Source: Methylobacterium mesophilicum SR1.6/6
GTDB taxonomy: Bacteria > Pseudomonadota > Alphaproteobacteria > Rhizobiales > Beijerinckiaceae
Assembly: GCF_000364445.2 (NCBI RefSeq)
Contig: NZ_CP043538.1
Coordinates: forward strand, 6,491,180-6,555,179
Length of the DNA: 64,000 nt
Direction of reading: 5' to 3'
Within the stretch, counting starts at the first letter, position 1; every line of letters begins with the position of its first letter. The translations under genes were made by a program, and so were the position numbers. Positions 33,973 to 41,932 of this stretch are shown in pieces. The notes below the pieces were generated by a model. It ran no database searches and was not told the DNA's origin. It worked only from the letters and a program-made list of their open reading frames with translations.

Positions 33973-34485
33973 ATGGCTGACAGCAGGCGGATCGTCGACG
34001 CGCTGGTGCGCGCGCGGCGTGGCGGACTCGCCGCGGGCGCCGCCCTCGGCGGACTGGCGCTGATCGGCGGGCTCGCCTACCGGGCCCTGCGCGGCGCGGC
34101 GCCCCCCGAGACGGGTGGTCCGGACTTCACCGACGTCGCCGAGGACGAGGCCAGGCTGATGCTGCGGGCCATGGTGGCGGCCACAACGGCCGACGGGTTG
34201 GTCGACGCCGCTGAGCGCAAGCGCCTCGATGCGGCCGTTGCCGAGGCGGGCCTCGATCCCGACGGGCGATCGTGGCTGGAGCGCGAACTCGCGAGCCCGG
34301 CCGATGTCGACGAGATCGCCGAGCGGGTCGCAGGGCCGGACGCGGCGGCGCGCATCTATGCGGCAGCCCGCCTCGCCATCGACCCCGACACCCTCCAGGA
34401 ACGCCAGTTCCTGAAGATGTTTGCCGAAGCCCTCGACCTGCCCACCGAGGCGGTGGAGCGGGTCGAGCGCGACATCGCGGCCTGA
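33973..34485 (+). CDS. DUF533 / TerB-like protein
   Basis: The 170-residue protein has a Gly/Ala-rich possible membrane helix (residues 17-40, LAAGAALGGLALIGGLAYRA) followed by a TerB-like all-alpha domain: LMLRAMVAATTADGLVDAAE, LASPADVDEIAERV and ERQFLKMFAEALDLPTEAVE. This matches DUF533 (YebE-like) proteins, often membrane-associated. AGGATGGC precedes the ATG. The function is unknown. Confidence 0.78.
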   Translation: MADSRRIVDALVRARRGGLAAGAALGGLALIGGLAYRALRGAAPPETGGPDFTDVAEDEARLMLRAMVAATTADGLVDAAERKRLDAAVAEAGLDPDGRSWLERELASPADVDEIAERVAGPDAAARIYAAARLAIDPDTLQERQFLKMFAEALDLPTEAVERVERDIAA

Positions 34486-34597
34486 TCCTGTCATCGCCGC
34501 GGTCGACCGACATCCCAATATTGCCGCGCTCCATGCTAGGCTCTTCGGTGCTTGAACAGGGCCGGATCGGCCCGAGCGCGGAGGGCCGGGACATTTC

Positions 34598-35662
34598 ATG
34601 GCAGGATCGTCAGTGCCCGCCCCATCGCGCGCCCGGCGAGCCGCCTGCGCGGCGGTCGTGGCCATGCTGATCGGCGGCGGCCCCGCCCGGGCGGCGGATC
34701 CGCCTCCGGGACCGCTGACCATCGCCGAGCAGGGCAGTTTCTTCGTCGGCGGACGCGACGTCGCCTCCGACACGCTCTCGACCCTGCCGGCCTACGCGCC
34801 CTCCGGCACGATCAGCGTCGACCAGATCTATGTCCGCTACCAGGTGCCGGTCTCGGCCGCGCGCCCGCCGCTGGTGCTGATCCACGGCTGCTGCCTCACC
34901 GGCAAGACCTGGGAAACCACGCCGGACGGCCGCATGGGCTGGGACGAGTTCTTCGTGCGCCGCGGCTTCCCCACCTACGTGATCGATCAAGCCTGGCGCG
35001 GGCGCTCGGCGGCGAGCCCGGCGCAGATCAACGCCGTGAAGAGCGGCCACGCGGAGCTGAACTCTCTGCCCACCGTCTTCTCGGCCGGCCGCGAGCCGGC
35101 CTGGGCGATCTTCCGCTTCGGCCCGGAATACCCGAAGGTCTTCCCGGGCATGCAATTCCCCCTGGAGGCCCAGGGCGAGTTCTGGAAGCAGATGGTCCCC
35201 GACTGGTCGGCCTCCCTAGCGGTCCCGAATCCGACCGTGCCGGCCCTGTCGGAACTTGCCAAGCGCCTGAAGGGCGCGGTCCTGGTCTCCCACTCGCAGT
35301 CGGGAATCTACCCGTTCCAGACCGCCGCCCTCGATCGCACGGGGATCCGCGCCCTCGTGGCCATCGAGCCTGCCGCCTGTCCCGATCCGGCCAAGGATGA
35401 CCTCGCCCCCTACAAGGACCTGCCGATCCTCGTCCTGTTCGGCGACTACGTCGATGCCTCGCCCCGCTGGGCGCCGCGGCTGAAGCTTTGCCGCAGCTTC
35501 GTGGCGGCGGCGAACGCGGCAGGCGGCAAGGCCGAGCTGATCCTGCTGCCGGAGATCGGCATCCACGGCAATTCGCACATGCTCATGCAGGACAAGAACA
35601 GCCTCGACATCGCCGACTGGCTGTCGGGCTGGATCGAGAAGCGGGTGTCCGGGAAGTCGTGA
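34598..35662 (+). CDS. Secreted alpha/beta-hydrolase (esterase-like)
   Basis: The 354-residue protein has a cleavable signal peptide (AACAAVVAMLIGGGPARA, cut near residue 32). The alpha/beta hydrolase elements are PPLVLIHGCCLTGKTWETTP (HG oxyanion loop), the nucleophile elbow VLVSHSQSGIYPFQ, VLFGDYVDAS for the acid, and GIHGNSHMLMQD for the catalytic His. It should work in the periplasm on an ester; the substrate is unknown. It is the last intact gene before the right end of the transposed segment. Confidence 0.85.
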   Translation: MAGSSVPAPSRARRAACAAVVAMLIGGGPARAADPPPGPLTIAEQGSFFVGGRDVASDTLSTLPAYAPSGTISVDQIYVRYQVPVSAARPPLVLIHGCCLTGKTWETTPDGRMGWDEFFVRRGFPTYVIDQAWRGRSAASPAQINAVKSGHAELNSLPTVFSAGREPAWAIFRFGPEYPKVFPGMQFPLEAQGEFWKQMVPDWSASLAVPNPTVPALSELAKRLKGAVLVSHSQSGIYPFQTAALDRTGIRALVAIEPAACPDPAKDDLAPYKDLPILVLFGDYVDASPRWAPRLKLCRSFVAAANAAGGKAELILLPEIGIHGNSHMLMQDKNSLDIADWLSGWIEKRVSGKS

Positions 35663-35744
35663 GGCGGGTGCACCGTCTGCCGCAATGGCAAACGGATTCA
35701 CACGTCTCGATCCGGCACCAATGTCCTGAGAAAATTGAGCTTTT

Positions 35745-35765
35745 CCCTCCCCCTTGCGGGGAGGG
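35745..35765. repeat. Hairpin repeat of the CCCTCCCC/GGGGAGGG type
   Basis: CCCTCCCC (35745-35752) pairs with GGGGAGGG (35758-35765), followed by GTAGGGGTGGGG. This is a common intergenic repeat in Rhizobiales and may act as a 3' end signal for the esterase message. Confidence 0.5.
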
Positions 35766-35811
35766 GTAGGGGTGGGGTGTGGCAGAAGGCACGACCTCAT
35801 GAAGCTCGTTC

Positions 35812-35890
35812 CTCGACGAGATCCGTAAGCAGTATGTGCTGACCGCGCGGATGAAGGGCCTGTCCCAGCGGCGGGTGCTCTACGGCCACG
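35812..35890 (+). pseudogene. Fragment of an oligopeptide-type ABC transporter permease
   Basis: The translation LDEIRKQYVLTARMKGLSQR followed by RVLYGHV is the EAA-loop region of dipeptide/oligopeptide permeases (usual form ...YVRTARAKGLSERRVL...HA). Only about 26 codons are present, with no start or downstream helices. It is fused directly to transposase-like sequence, so it marks a recombination joint inside the mobile segment. Confidence 0.7.
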
Positions 35891-35921
35891 TCAACGGCAG
35901 CACGGGCGTTCAGGACCAGCC

Positions 35922-36014
35922 GAGGGCGAGGCCGCCATCCGCACCGTCGTCGACACCGCGCGCCTCACAGGCAGCAGTTCCTTCGACGCCATCCTCAAAA
36001 CCATCGGCGCTTGA
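35922..36014 (+). pseudogene. C-terminal tail of an IS66-type transposase
   Basis: The frame EGEAAIRTVVDTARLTGSSS followed by FDAILKTIGA ends in TGA at 36012-36014, 29 bases before the right terminal repeat. This form (short helix with TVVDTARLTG, then stop close to the inverted repeat) is what an IS66-like tnpC end looks like. The catalytic DDE part and tnpA/tnpB are gone. The family call leans mainly on the GTAA ends and 8-bp duplication. Confidence 0.5.
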
Positions 36015-36043
36015 ACCCTGCCATCAAACGCGTGGGTAATTAC

Positions 36044-36051
36044 GGCGGCAC
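36044..36051. repeat. Right copy of 8-bp target-site duplication
   Basis: GGCGGCAC, identical to 26875-26882, follows directly after the right terminal repeat. Confidence 0.85.
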
Positions 36052-36114
36052 GACCTCTTCGTCAGGATTGGGCGCGAAGTCGAATGTCCGCTCCTGCACG
36101 CAAAGACGATCCGT

Positions 36115-36183
36115 CGTGGCGCAGTCTGGCCGAAAGCCGCTGGTCCGCTTCGAAGCGGAGGCGCTGAAGAAGCGGACGGTCCT
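36115..36183. repeat. Dispersed intergenic repeat, type 2, copy B
   Basis: It contains CAGTCTGGCCGAAAGCCGC, then CCGCTTCGAAGCGG (self-complementary) and GAAGAAGCGGACGGTCCT. It is the best-preserved of three copies (others at 5791-5854 and 38146-38213). The surrounding 36052-36391 stretch shows no gene. Confidence 0.65.
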
Positions 36184-36391
36184 ATAGCGACCCGATGCCT
36201 CCGCTGGAGATCCGTTCAATGCGCTTCGGAAACGGACATCCGTGAACACCTCGCCGGCGGAGGCGTCGACGTCTGCTATCCCCGAGGATGTGGTCTGCAC
36301 GCTGACGGCCTGGGCGTCGATCTCATGGCCGGCGGCTGAACTTCGGGTCGTTCCACCCGGACCTTTCCGTGAGACGTAGCATTGAGGGGAA

Positions 36392-36814
36392 ATGAGCCAC
36401 GCCTCCTCGAACCCTTCGCCCTGTGCTCTCGTTGTCGATGACGACGAAATGGTCCGAATGGCTGCGGTCGACATCCTGGAGGAAGCAGGGTTCACGACTT
36501 TCGAGGCCGCCTCCGGCGATAAGGCTTTGCTCGTGCTTGAGGAACACCACGCGTGCCTAACGCTGCTGTTCACCGACGTGCAGATGCCTGGCGTACACGA
36601 TGGCTTCGCCCTCGCCCGCAAAGTCGCCAGCACCTATCCGCACATCTCGATCGTCGTCGCGTCGGGCCAGATTAAGCCTGGACCGAACGATCTGCCGGAC
36701 GGCGCACACTTCATCGGCAAGCCGTTCAGCGCAAGGATTGTGCATCACCACCTGCACGAGGTTATGCCGGACGAGCAGAAGCCGGATCCCCTGCGCAGGA
36801 AGAACCCCTTCTAA
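36392..36814 (+). CDS. Single-domain response regulator (CheY-like)
   Basis: The 140-residue protein is one receiver domain: CALVVDDDEMVRMAAVDILE with the acidic triad, D62 in LFTDVQMPG, and the switch Lys in HFIGKPFS. No output domain follows. Such stand-alone receivers are common in Methylobacterium and often act in phosphorelays with HWE or hybrid kinases. It resembles the receivers at 38348-38770 and 57790-58158. It is monocistronic. Confidence 0.88.
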   Translation: MSHASSNPSPCALVVDDDEMVRMAAVDILEEAGFTTFEAASGDKALLVLEEHHACLTLLFTDVQMPGVHDGFALARKVASTYPHISIVVASGQIKPGPNDLPDGAHFIGKPFSARIVHHHLHEVMPDEQKPDPLRRKNPF

Positions 36815-37177
36815 GAGATGCGAGCATGTCCGCCGTCAGCACTCGCAGCTAAGCAAGCATTTAAAGTAAATGCCAGCAATCCGAAACGGCCACGGCGGCG
36901 ACATCTGCTTCAATGCATTCGCTTCCGCTAGCAGACCGGCGGAAATCCACTCTTAGACGTGGTGCGGTCGCCAAGTCGTCGCTGCCCTTGCGCTGGCTCC
37001 ACGCCGCCAAGGGTGGCAATTGCCTTGTCGTGTTGACCTGCTCGTCGTCAGCGCAAAGGTACAGCATCCGAGAAGGTGACGGCACACCTCCCAACGACTT
37101 CCTTAACCGGTACATTTGCATCATAACCGTCGTTTGCCGGGCTCCCCATATCGTTAAAAACGACAGGAGCTCCGACT
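36815..37177. other. Intergenic region with a 20-bp shared repeat
   Basis: It contains GCAGACCGGCGGAAATCCAC at 36931-36950, found again with one change at 38096-38115. I see no convincing gene here. Confidence 0.45.
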
Positions 37178-37468
37178 GTGACTCGCCATGTCCCGCCTCG
37201 TCAGCAAGGGAGCGCAGCGTCTATCCGGAACTTGGCTGAGACCGAGGCTCGATCGAACGCAGACGCGACGGTGAAGAGGATTGCTGCCGCGCTCGCCATC
37301 TCAACAACCGCATTTAAGCAAACGGTAGAACCTCACGGCGACAGAGACCGCGTTCTTGCCGAAAATGCCGAAGCCTTAGAAATCTTTGCGAGCATTACTG
37401 ATCGTGATGCTCGACAGCGGGGCCTCGCCTACCTCCGCTGGATCGCCGAGCAGGGTAGCAATCGATAG
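37178..37468 (+). CDS. Small helical protein of unknown function
   Basis: A GTG start with AGGAGC six bases upstream opens a 96-residue frame. It begins MTRHVPPRQQGSAASIRNLA and has charged helical segments (RDRVLAENAEALEIFASITD; RQRGLAYLRWIAEQG). There is no signal peptide or membrane helix. I do not recognise a family; the end resembles helical regions of small phospho-relay or adaptor proteins, without firm support. Confidence 0.55.
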   Translation: MTRHVPPRQQGSAASIRNLAETEARSNADATVKRIAAALAISTTAFKQTVEPHGDRDRVLAENAEALEIFASITDRDARQRGLAYLRWIAEQGSNR

Positions 37469-37678
37469 ACGATCTGAAATTCGCCAACGCAGTTCTGCCT
37501 TATGGCAACGCACGACTTGATGGCGGTGCGGGAAACGAAGTTTGTCTGCGCCCCGGTCTCGAGGAAAATTGTGGATGGCTAGTGGGGTCTCAGCGTTTTC
37601 CCGGGATGCGGTTCAGCGGCGATCATGAAACATTGATCTTACCGGCTCTGCCAGTGCCGACTGTGTCGATGTTTCTTC

Positions 37679-37999
37679 ATGCCCTCGATCCACTGCAGTA
37701 AGCGTCTGCAATTCGAAGCGGCGACCGTTACGTGGTTCCGCTCACATTGGACGGTCTCTCGCGTGTCAGGCTCGCCAACCAGTATTGATGAACCCGACCC
37801 GGGGCCCCGGGCGTACCGAGTGTTCAGCCTCAGCCCCGATGGGAGAGTGGGTGAAAGCCGTGCGATTGAAGCTCGGAGCGATGACGAAGCGAAAGCTATC
37901 GCCGAAATGCTGCCGAACGGCCATGGTATCGATTTGTGGGAACGAGCTCGGTACTTGGCCAGCTACCCCCCTCGAAGCGCAGTATACCCTGAGCGATAG
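37679..37999 (+). CDS. Small protein of the YRV-DGR-GxxIDLWE type, unknown function
   Basis: The C-terminal 60 residues (YRVFSLSPDGRVGESRAIEA, DDEAKAIAEMLPNGHGIDLW) follow a pattern shared with the protein at 48179-48454: a short beta-strand start, an acidic DDxEA helix and a GH-x-(I/T)-(D/E)-LW end. This family is frequent in Methylobacterium-type genomes and uncharacterised. The N-terminal 40 residues look unrelated and the true start may be further in, near 37767. Confidence 0.5.
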   Translation: MPSIHCSKRLQFEAATVTWFRSHWTVSRVSGSPTSIDEPDPGPRAYRVFSLSPDGRVGESRAIEARSDDEAKAIAEMLPNGHGIDLWERARYLASYPPRSAVYPER

Positions 38000-38145
38000 T
38001 TGTCGAGATCCAGCCGTGGTGCTGCACTCGAAGGCCGTCTGAGTTTATAAGCGCGCATCGCGGGGTGTCCGCGTCGACCGCTCTGGCTCCCCGAAGCAGA
38101 CCGGCAGAAATCCACCCAACTCAGTCGCTCATAGGCGTTTGGCCA

Positions 38146-38213
38146 CGTGGCCGGATCTGGCCGAAAGCAGCTGGTCCGCTTCGGAGATTGACCGCTTGAA
38201 AAGCAGACGGTCC
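38146..38213. repeat. Dispersed intergenic repeat, type 2, copy C
   Basis: It contains GGATCTGGCCGAAAGCAGC, TGGTCCGCTTCGGAG and AAAAGCAGACGGTCCT, matching copies at 5791-5854 and 36115-36183. A further GAAAGCAGACATC lies just downstream at about 38260. Confidence 0.6.
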
Positions 38214-38347
38214 TCTGTCGACCCAACCTCGCCATAGCTCTCGGCGTGAGCAGTTCCCGAAAGCAGACATCATGCGGACCGAAGTGCGACATAGCATCTA
38301 CGCCTCCTGCAGCGCTATGATCTGAATGTCTTTGTATGAGCAGGGCG

Positions 38348-38770
38348 TTAAATGGAGCCACTCTTCTGAGACACGAAAGCAAACACGTTGCCAGTAAGTA
38401 AGTTGGGGTCACAAGGCTTTGTGAGGAACCGTGCCCCCTCCGGTAGGTCGCTCACTTTCGGATGGCTTTGACCGGATACGATCAACAGGCCCACCTCCGG
38501 CCACCGCGCAGCAATTGTTTTCGCCAGCTGGAAGCCGTTTTGGCTACCATCACCCATGTCCACATCGGTGATCGTCATGCGCACGTCAGTTCGAGTGGAG
38601 AGCACCTCTAGCGCCTCGTCCGCATTTCGTGCCTCGAACACGACGATGCCGGCATTGGCGAGCAACTGCGCCAAGTCCATCAGGAATAGGGGATTGTCGT
38701 CCACGACCAAGACGCCGACTTCATGCGCAGCCAATGACGCCCTTTGATCCGAGGCAAGCGAAGCGATCAC
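38348..38770 (-). CDS. Single-domain response regulator (CheY-like)
   Basis: The 140-residue receiver reads GVLVVDDNPLFLMDLAQLL, with D69 in TITDVDMGDGSQNGFQLA and the switch Lys in FLTKPCD. It starts with GTG inside the stop codon of the DUF3606 gene (GTGA overlap), so the two are translated together. No DNA-binding domain is present. Partner kinase unknown. Confidence 0.87.
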   Translation of the reverse strand: MIASLASDQRASLAAHEVGVLVVDDNPLFLMDLAQLLANAGIVVFEARNADEALEVLSTRTDVRMTITDVDMGDGSQNGFQLAKTIAARWPEVGLLIVSGQSHPKVSDLPEGARFLTKPCDPNLLTGNVFAFVSQKSGSI

Positions 38771-38955
38771 GATGTGGACGCCATGCGAAGATGGTTTGAG
38801 AGTGTGGTGATCCGCGAACCCACCATCCGCACGGCCTTACGCAACTGCGCGTCGGTCACGCCGTAGCGCTCAGCCCACGCAGCGCGGACGGCGCGATCAT
38901 GGATATCGATATGCGTGATGGTTCGACTCAGGACTGCTGTGGGACTGGAAGACAT
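38767..38955 (-). CDS. DUF3606-type small protein
   Basis: The 62-residue protein has HIDIHDRAVRAAWAERYGVT followed by DAQLRKAVRMVGSRITTLSN, the DUF3606 pattern. The family is a short helix-turn-helix-like fold of unknown function. A second member lies at 63402-63572 with the same RKAVRMVGSR core. Here it is directly upstream of, and coupled to, a single-domain receiver, which hints at a link with phospho-signalling. Confidence 0.75.
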   Translation of the reverse strand: MSSSPTAVLSRTITHIDIHDRAVRAAWAERYGVTDAQLRKAVRMVGSRITTLSNHLRMASTS

Positions 38956-39188
38956 AAGCGATTTCTCGCGACTTCTCACGAAGATCGCGCCTCATTGCAA
39001 CCGATTGAATGGATACTGATGCAACGGACTCGCGGGACTTAGGTTGCATAGGCCGGTGACCGGCTCTCTCAACCGCAGCCTTCCTCGCATTCAAGTAAGG
39101 TTCGCCCGAGCAATGTGAGCTTCTCACGCTGATCGGCACGTTCGTCGAACCTATCCCAATCGTTACGGTCGGAGACGCGGACGAGTTC

Positions 39189-40073
39189 CTATTCGTTGAC
39201 GCTGACCTCCACGGACATGTCCAGGAAAGCGTCCGCGGGCCCTACGAAGCTTCCGACCAATGGCATCGCCTGCCTGACGTCTCGCGCGACCGCGACGGGG
39301 ATCAGGTTCGCGCCCCCGACTTTGCGGTTCGTTGGATCGAAGGTGATCCATCCCGCTCCAGGCAGGAAAACTTCCGCCCACGCATGTGTCGACCCGGCAT
39401 CGGCGGAACCGAGTAACGTTCGTGTCGGGTCGTGGAGATAGCCGGAAACGACCCGGCCTCCGAAGCCGAGACTCCGCACTGCCTCGACGAGCAGGGTTGC
39501 TAGGTCCCGACACGAGCCCATCCCAAGGGCAAGGGTTTCGCTCGGAGCCTGCGTGCCTTCGTCTTCCCGAACTTGATAGGCGATGGCGCTGCCGACTCCG
39601 GTGTTCAGGTCTTTGAGGAGCGATAGGGTGTCGGTCGGGTAGGACGCCACGAACCTCTGCGCCCAAGAGCGTACACTTGGCGTCCCCTCGGGATACTGCA
39701 GAACCGTCAAGCTGCCGAGGTCGGTCCATTCGTCGTCGGTGTACCGGAACGGGAACGTAATGGCGGACGCGGCGATGGCAAAAACCGGATACGCCGCCGC
39801 CGATAGATCGACCCGAGCTATGCTTTCAACGACGAGCCGCTCAGTCGGAGACCTGAACACAGCCGTAGCCACGGCATTGCCGGCGACGTCGTGAGCCCAA
39901 GTGATGGTGGCGTCCGGCGACAGGGTAACCTCGCTCGCTAGCAATCGAAGGTCGCGGCTCTCCCGAGGCCGCATCATGAGCCGGTGCGGTCCGAGATTGA
40001 CCGGCTTGCGATACCGATATGTCGTCCGGTGGTGAATACGCAGGTCGACCAAGGAATTGACCTCTCGATCCAT
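39189..40073 (-). CDS. Transglutaminase-like cysteine peptidase family protein
   Basis: The 294-residue protein has the usual two parts. The N-terminal beta domain contains [20 protein letters not shown] and [10 protein letters not shown]. The transglutaminase core has C188 in [20 protein letters not shown]230 in [13 protein letters not shown] and D246 in WITFDPTN. This Cys-His-Asp triad is intact. There is no signal peptide, so it is cytoplasmic. The family often sits with alpha-E and circularly permuted ATP-grasp genes; none are adjacent here. It is probably an amidase or peptidase; the substrate is unknown. The ATG at 40073 is preferred to the upstream frame. Confidence 0.9.
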   Translation of the reverse strand: MDREVNSLVDLRIHHRTTYRYRKPVNLGPHRLMMRPRESRDLRLLASEVTLSPDATITWAHDVAGNAVATAVFRSPTERLVVESIARVDLSAAAYPVFAIAASAITFPFRYTDDEWTDLGSLTVLQYPEGTPSVRSWAQRFVASYPTDTLSLLKDLNTGVGSAIAYQVREDEGTQAPSETLALGMGSCRDLATLLVEAVRSLGFGGRVVSGYLHDPTRTLLGSADAGSTHAWAEVFLPGAGWITFDPTNRKVGGANLIPVAVARDVRQAMPLVGSFVGPADAFLDMSVEVSVNE

Positions 40074-40485
40074 CAAACCCGCGCGGATGCACAAGCTATC
40101 GCGCTGCAGCCTAGCATGTATTAAGCCATGGGAACGGTGTGCTAGATGGTCTGCTGAGACTACGACCTCGTGGTGGAAAACCTTCTGTGCGAGGTGTTTG
40201 GCTGGCTGCGGATGCGGGATTGAAGGCGACGTTCGCTTCCGTACGTTTCTGCCTCAAAGCGGACAGTCAGGAAATCACCCCGAGCAGTCCTGCCGCTACC
40301 GACCCAATTACATCGTAGAAACCTGTTGGCGCCGTTCCCGGAAGCAGAAATTCGGAGTGCAGCAGTGATAAGCACTCAATTATGCCCACCCCGCCTTGAT
40401 CGCTGACGCGACCTCGTCGACGGACAGGCGCGTCCTCATACTCGGACCGCACGATCGCGACACGGGCGTCCGCACCGTCTGCTCG
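40074..40485. other. Intergenic region with repeat-like DNA and a possible kinase N-terminal scrap
   Basis: About 410 bases. On the plus strand near 40420-40480 the frame TDRRVLILGPHDRDTGVRTV resembles the first strand and helix of the pseudo-receiver that begins many Methylobacterium hybrid kinases; it is broken after 20 residues. Near 40225-40270 GACGTTCGCTTCCG and AAAGCGGACAG recall the dispersed repeats. Nothing else was recognised. Confidence 0.3.
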
Positions 40486-41457
40486 TCAGGCAGCTTCGCG
40501 AACCAGCTCCGATGCTTGGTCGATCGCCGCGATAACCTCTCTCGGTGCCAGATGCTGGATCATGTGGCCCATGCCAGGGACGACAATGAGGTCACTGTTG
40601 GGTAGCTCGCTGTGGAGGCGCTTCGACTGCCGATCGACGTCGGCGATCTGATCGTCCCCGCCTACGATGATCACCACCGGGAGCTTCAGGTCGCGGTAGT
40701 GCTTTTGAAGCTCGATCGTCACCGGCGTCATGAGCGCGGCGTCCTCCGCTGAGGCCCGTAGCTGTAACGGCCGCAGCATCATGGCTTTCGGGAATGTGCG
40801 GTCGAAGCGCTTTGTGACGGCGGCCGGCGCGAACATGGCCTTGATCAGGGCGGGCTGCAGAATACGCCCGAGCACAGGCGAGATCGTGTAGCGCATCACC
40901 TCCCCGAGCACCGGGATGGCAGGTGGGGAGAACAGAACCACATCGGCTCGCACGGTCGGATAGTAATACCCGGAGGCCAGGACGAGGCTACGGACGAGCT
41001 GCGGGGCCTGAAGCGCGAGGGCGACCGCAACCAGTGTCCCCCAGGAGTGCCCGAGCACGACGGCTTGCGTCACGCCGAGCTGCTGAAGCGCGTTCTGGAA
41101 CAGCGTGGCGTGGGCGCGTGGCGTCCAGAGGCCGCGCGGGCGATCGCTGTAGCCGTAACCGGGCCGGTCGATGATGATGACGCGGTAGCGCTTGGCGAGA
41201 TCGTCGACGATGTCGCTGACCAGAAAATCCTGGATCATCATGCCATTGCCGTGGATCAGCACCAGCGGCTCGCCGCGGCCTCGCTCGACATAGTGCAGTC
41301 GCACCCCGTCGACGGTGAGGAACTGGCCGATCGGCGGGGTTTGGCGCTCGGCATCCCGCGTCTTCGAAGCAGCGTAGAACGCAGATGCCGCGAGCGCTGC
41401 GGCGGATCCGAGTAGCGTCGGCCCGAGCCAACGGCCGGTAGAGGAATGGCGTGTCAT
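40486..41457 (-). CDS. Alpha/beta-fold hydrolase, membrane-anchored or exported
   Basis: The 323-residue protein starts with an uncleaved-looking hydrophobic segment (GPTLLGSAAALAASAFYAAS). The hydrolase part follows: GEPLVLIHGNGMMIQDFLVS, the nucleophile elbow VLGHSWG with S138, D268/D269 in IVGGDDQ and H298 in VPGMGHM. RVIIIDRPGYGYSDRP is typical of the epoxide hydrolase/dehalogenase-like group. Length and triad are complete. The substrate is unknown. Confidence 0.87.
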   Translation of the reverse strand: MTRHSSTGRWLGPTLLGSAAALAASAFYAASKTRDAERQTPPIGQFLTVDGVRLHYVERGRGEPLVLIHGNGMMIQDFLVSDIVDDLAKRYRVIIIDRPGYGYSDRPRGLWTPRAHATLFQNALQQLGVTQAVVLGHSWGTLVAVALALQAPQLVRSLVLASGYYYPTVRADVVLFSPPAIPVLGEVMRYTISPVLGRILQPALIKAMFAPAAVTKRFDRTFPKAMMLRPLQLRASAEDAALMTPVTIELQKHYRDLKLPVVIIVGGDDQIADVDRQSKRLHSELPNSDLIVVPGMGHMIQHLAPREVIAAIDQASELVREAA

Positions 41458-41569
41458 GAGGTGATCCTGGTGGATTGCGGGACATGCTCCTCGATCAATC
41501 GGATCGTTCTGAAGGCATGCGGTATAGGCCGCGCGGATTGAACGCCGAGCCGGGAGTTCCTGCGCCGCG

Positions 41570-41932
41570 CTACGGCAGCGCGCCAATCATGCCCTTGGCT
41601 TGGGTCATCGTGTCCTCGCACGCCCGCTGATCACCCTGGCGATCCTCCTCGACGGCTCGGCTCAGAAGCCGACGGGCGTCAGCGACGTGCGCCGGAGTGG
41701 GGATCATCGTGGCGTCGCTGGGGTCGCCAGTTGGAGCCGCTGCGAGAGCCTTCGGCGAATGGCTGCTGCGGATCGCATGGCCGTCCTGAAGACCGGCCAC
41801 GTGAACAGCGCCGGCGCTGTCGAGACGGCGTTCGATCGTCCCGATCTGCTCGGCGCAGGAGCTGGCCCGAGCCGGGAGCTGCGTGAGACCGAGCAGAAGG
41901 GCTGAAGCCGCAAGAGAGAGTTCGACGCGCAT
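41570..41932 (-). CDS. Exported small protein of unknown function
   Basis: From the ATG at 41932 the protein is 120 residues with a signal peptide (LSLAASALLLGLTQLPARAS, cut near residue 24). Three Cys are present, two in CAEQ and ACED contexts that may pair in the periplasm. The C-terminal helix ARRLLSRAVEEDRQGDQRAC is followed by MTQAKGMIGAL. I recognise this only as an uncharacterised alphaproteobacterial periplasmic family. Confidence 0.65.
   Translation of the reverse strand: MRVELSLAASALLLGLTQLPARASSCAEQIGTIERRLDSAGAVHVAGLQDGHAIRSSHSPKALAAAPTGDPSDATMIPTPAHVADARRLLSRAVEEDRQGDQRACEDTMTQAKGMIGALP

Larger units (their letters stand above)
26883..36043. mobile_element. 9.16-kb segment bounded by IS66-like ends with target-site duplication
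   Basis: The segment begins GTAATTACCCACG and ends with its exact reverse complement CGTGGGTAATTAC. GTAA...TTAC termini are the hallmark of the IS66 family. An exact 8-bp direct repeat (GGCGGCAC) flanks both ends. A short transposase-like C-terminus ends at 36014, 29 bases inside the right end, where tnpC normally stops; the rest of the transposase set is missing. Cargo is a 5S rRNA-like gene, a two-component pair, bdhA, a CsbD-like gene, meaB, a DUF900 hydrolase, a DUF533-like gene and an esterase. Either the whole piece moved as a unit, or chromosomal DNA replaced the interior of a resident IS66. It is not autonomous now. Confidence 0.8.

Noticed and set aside
35836..36039. A 67-codon plus-strand frame starting in the permease fragment
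   Set aside because: It crosses from the permease frame into the wrong frame of the transposase tail; the two are separate pseudogene pieces.
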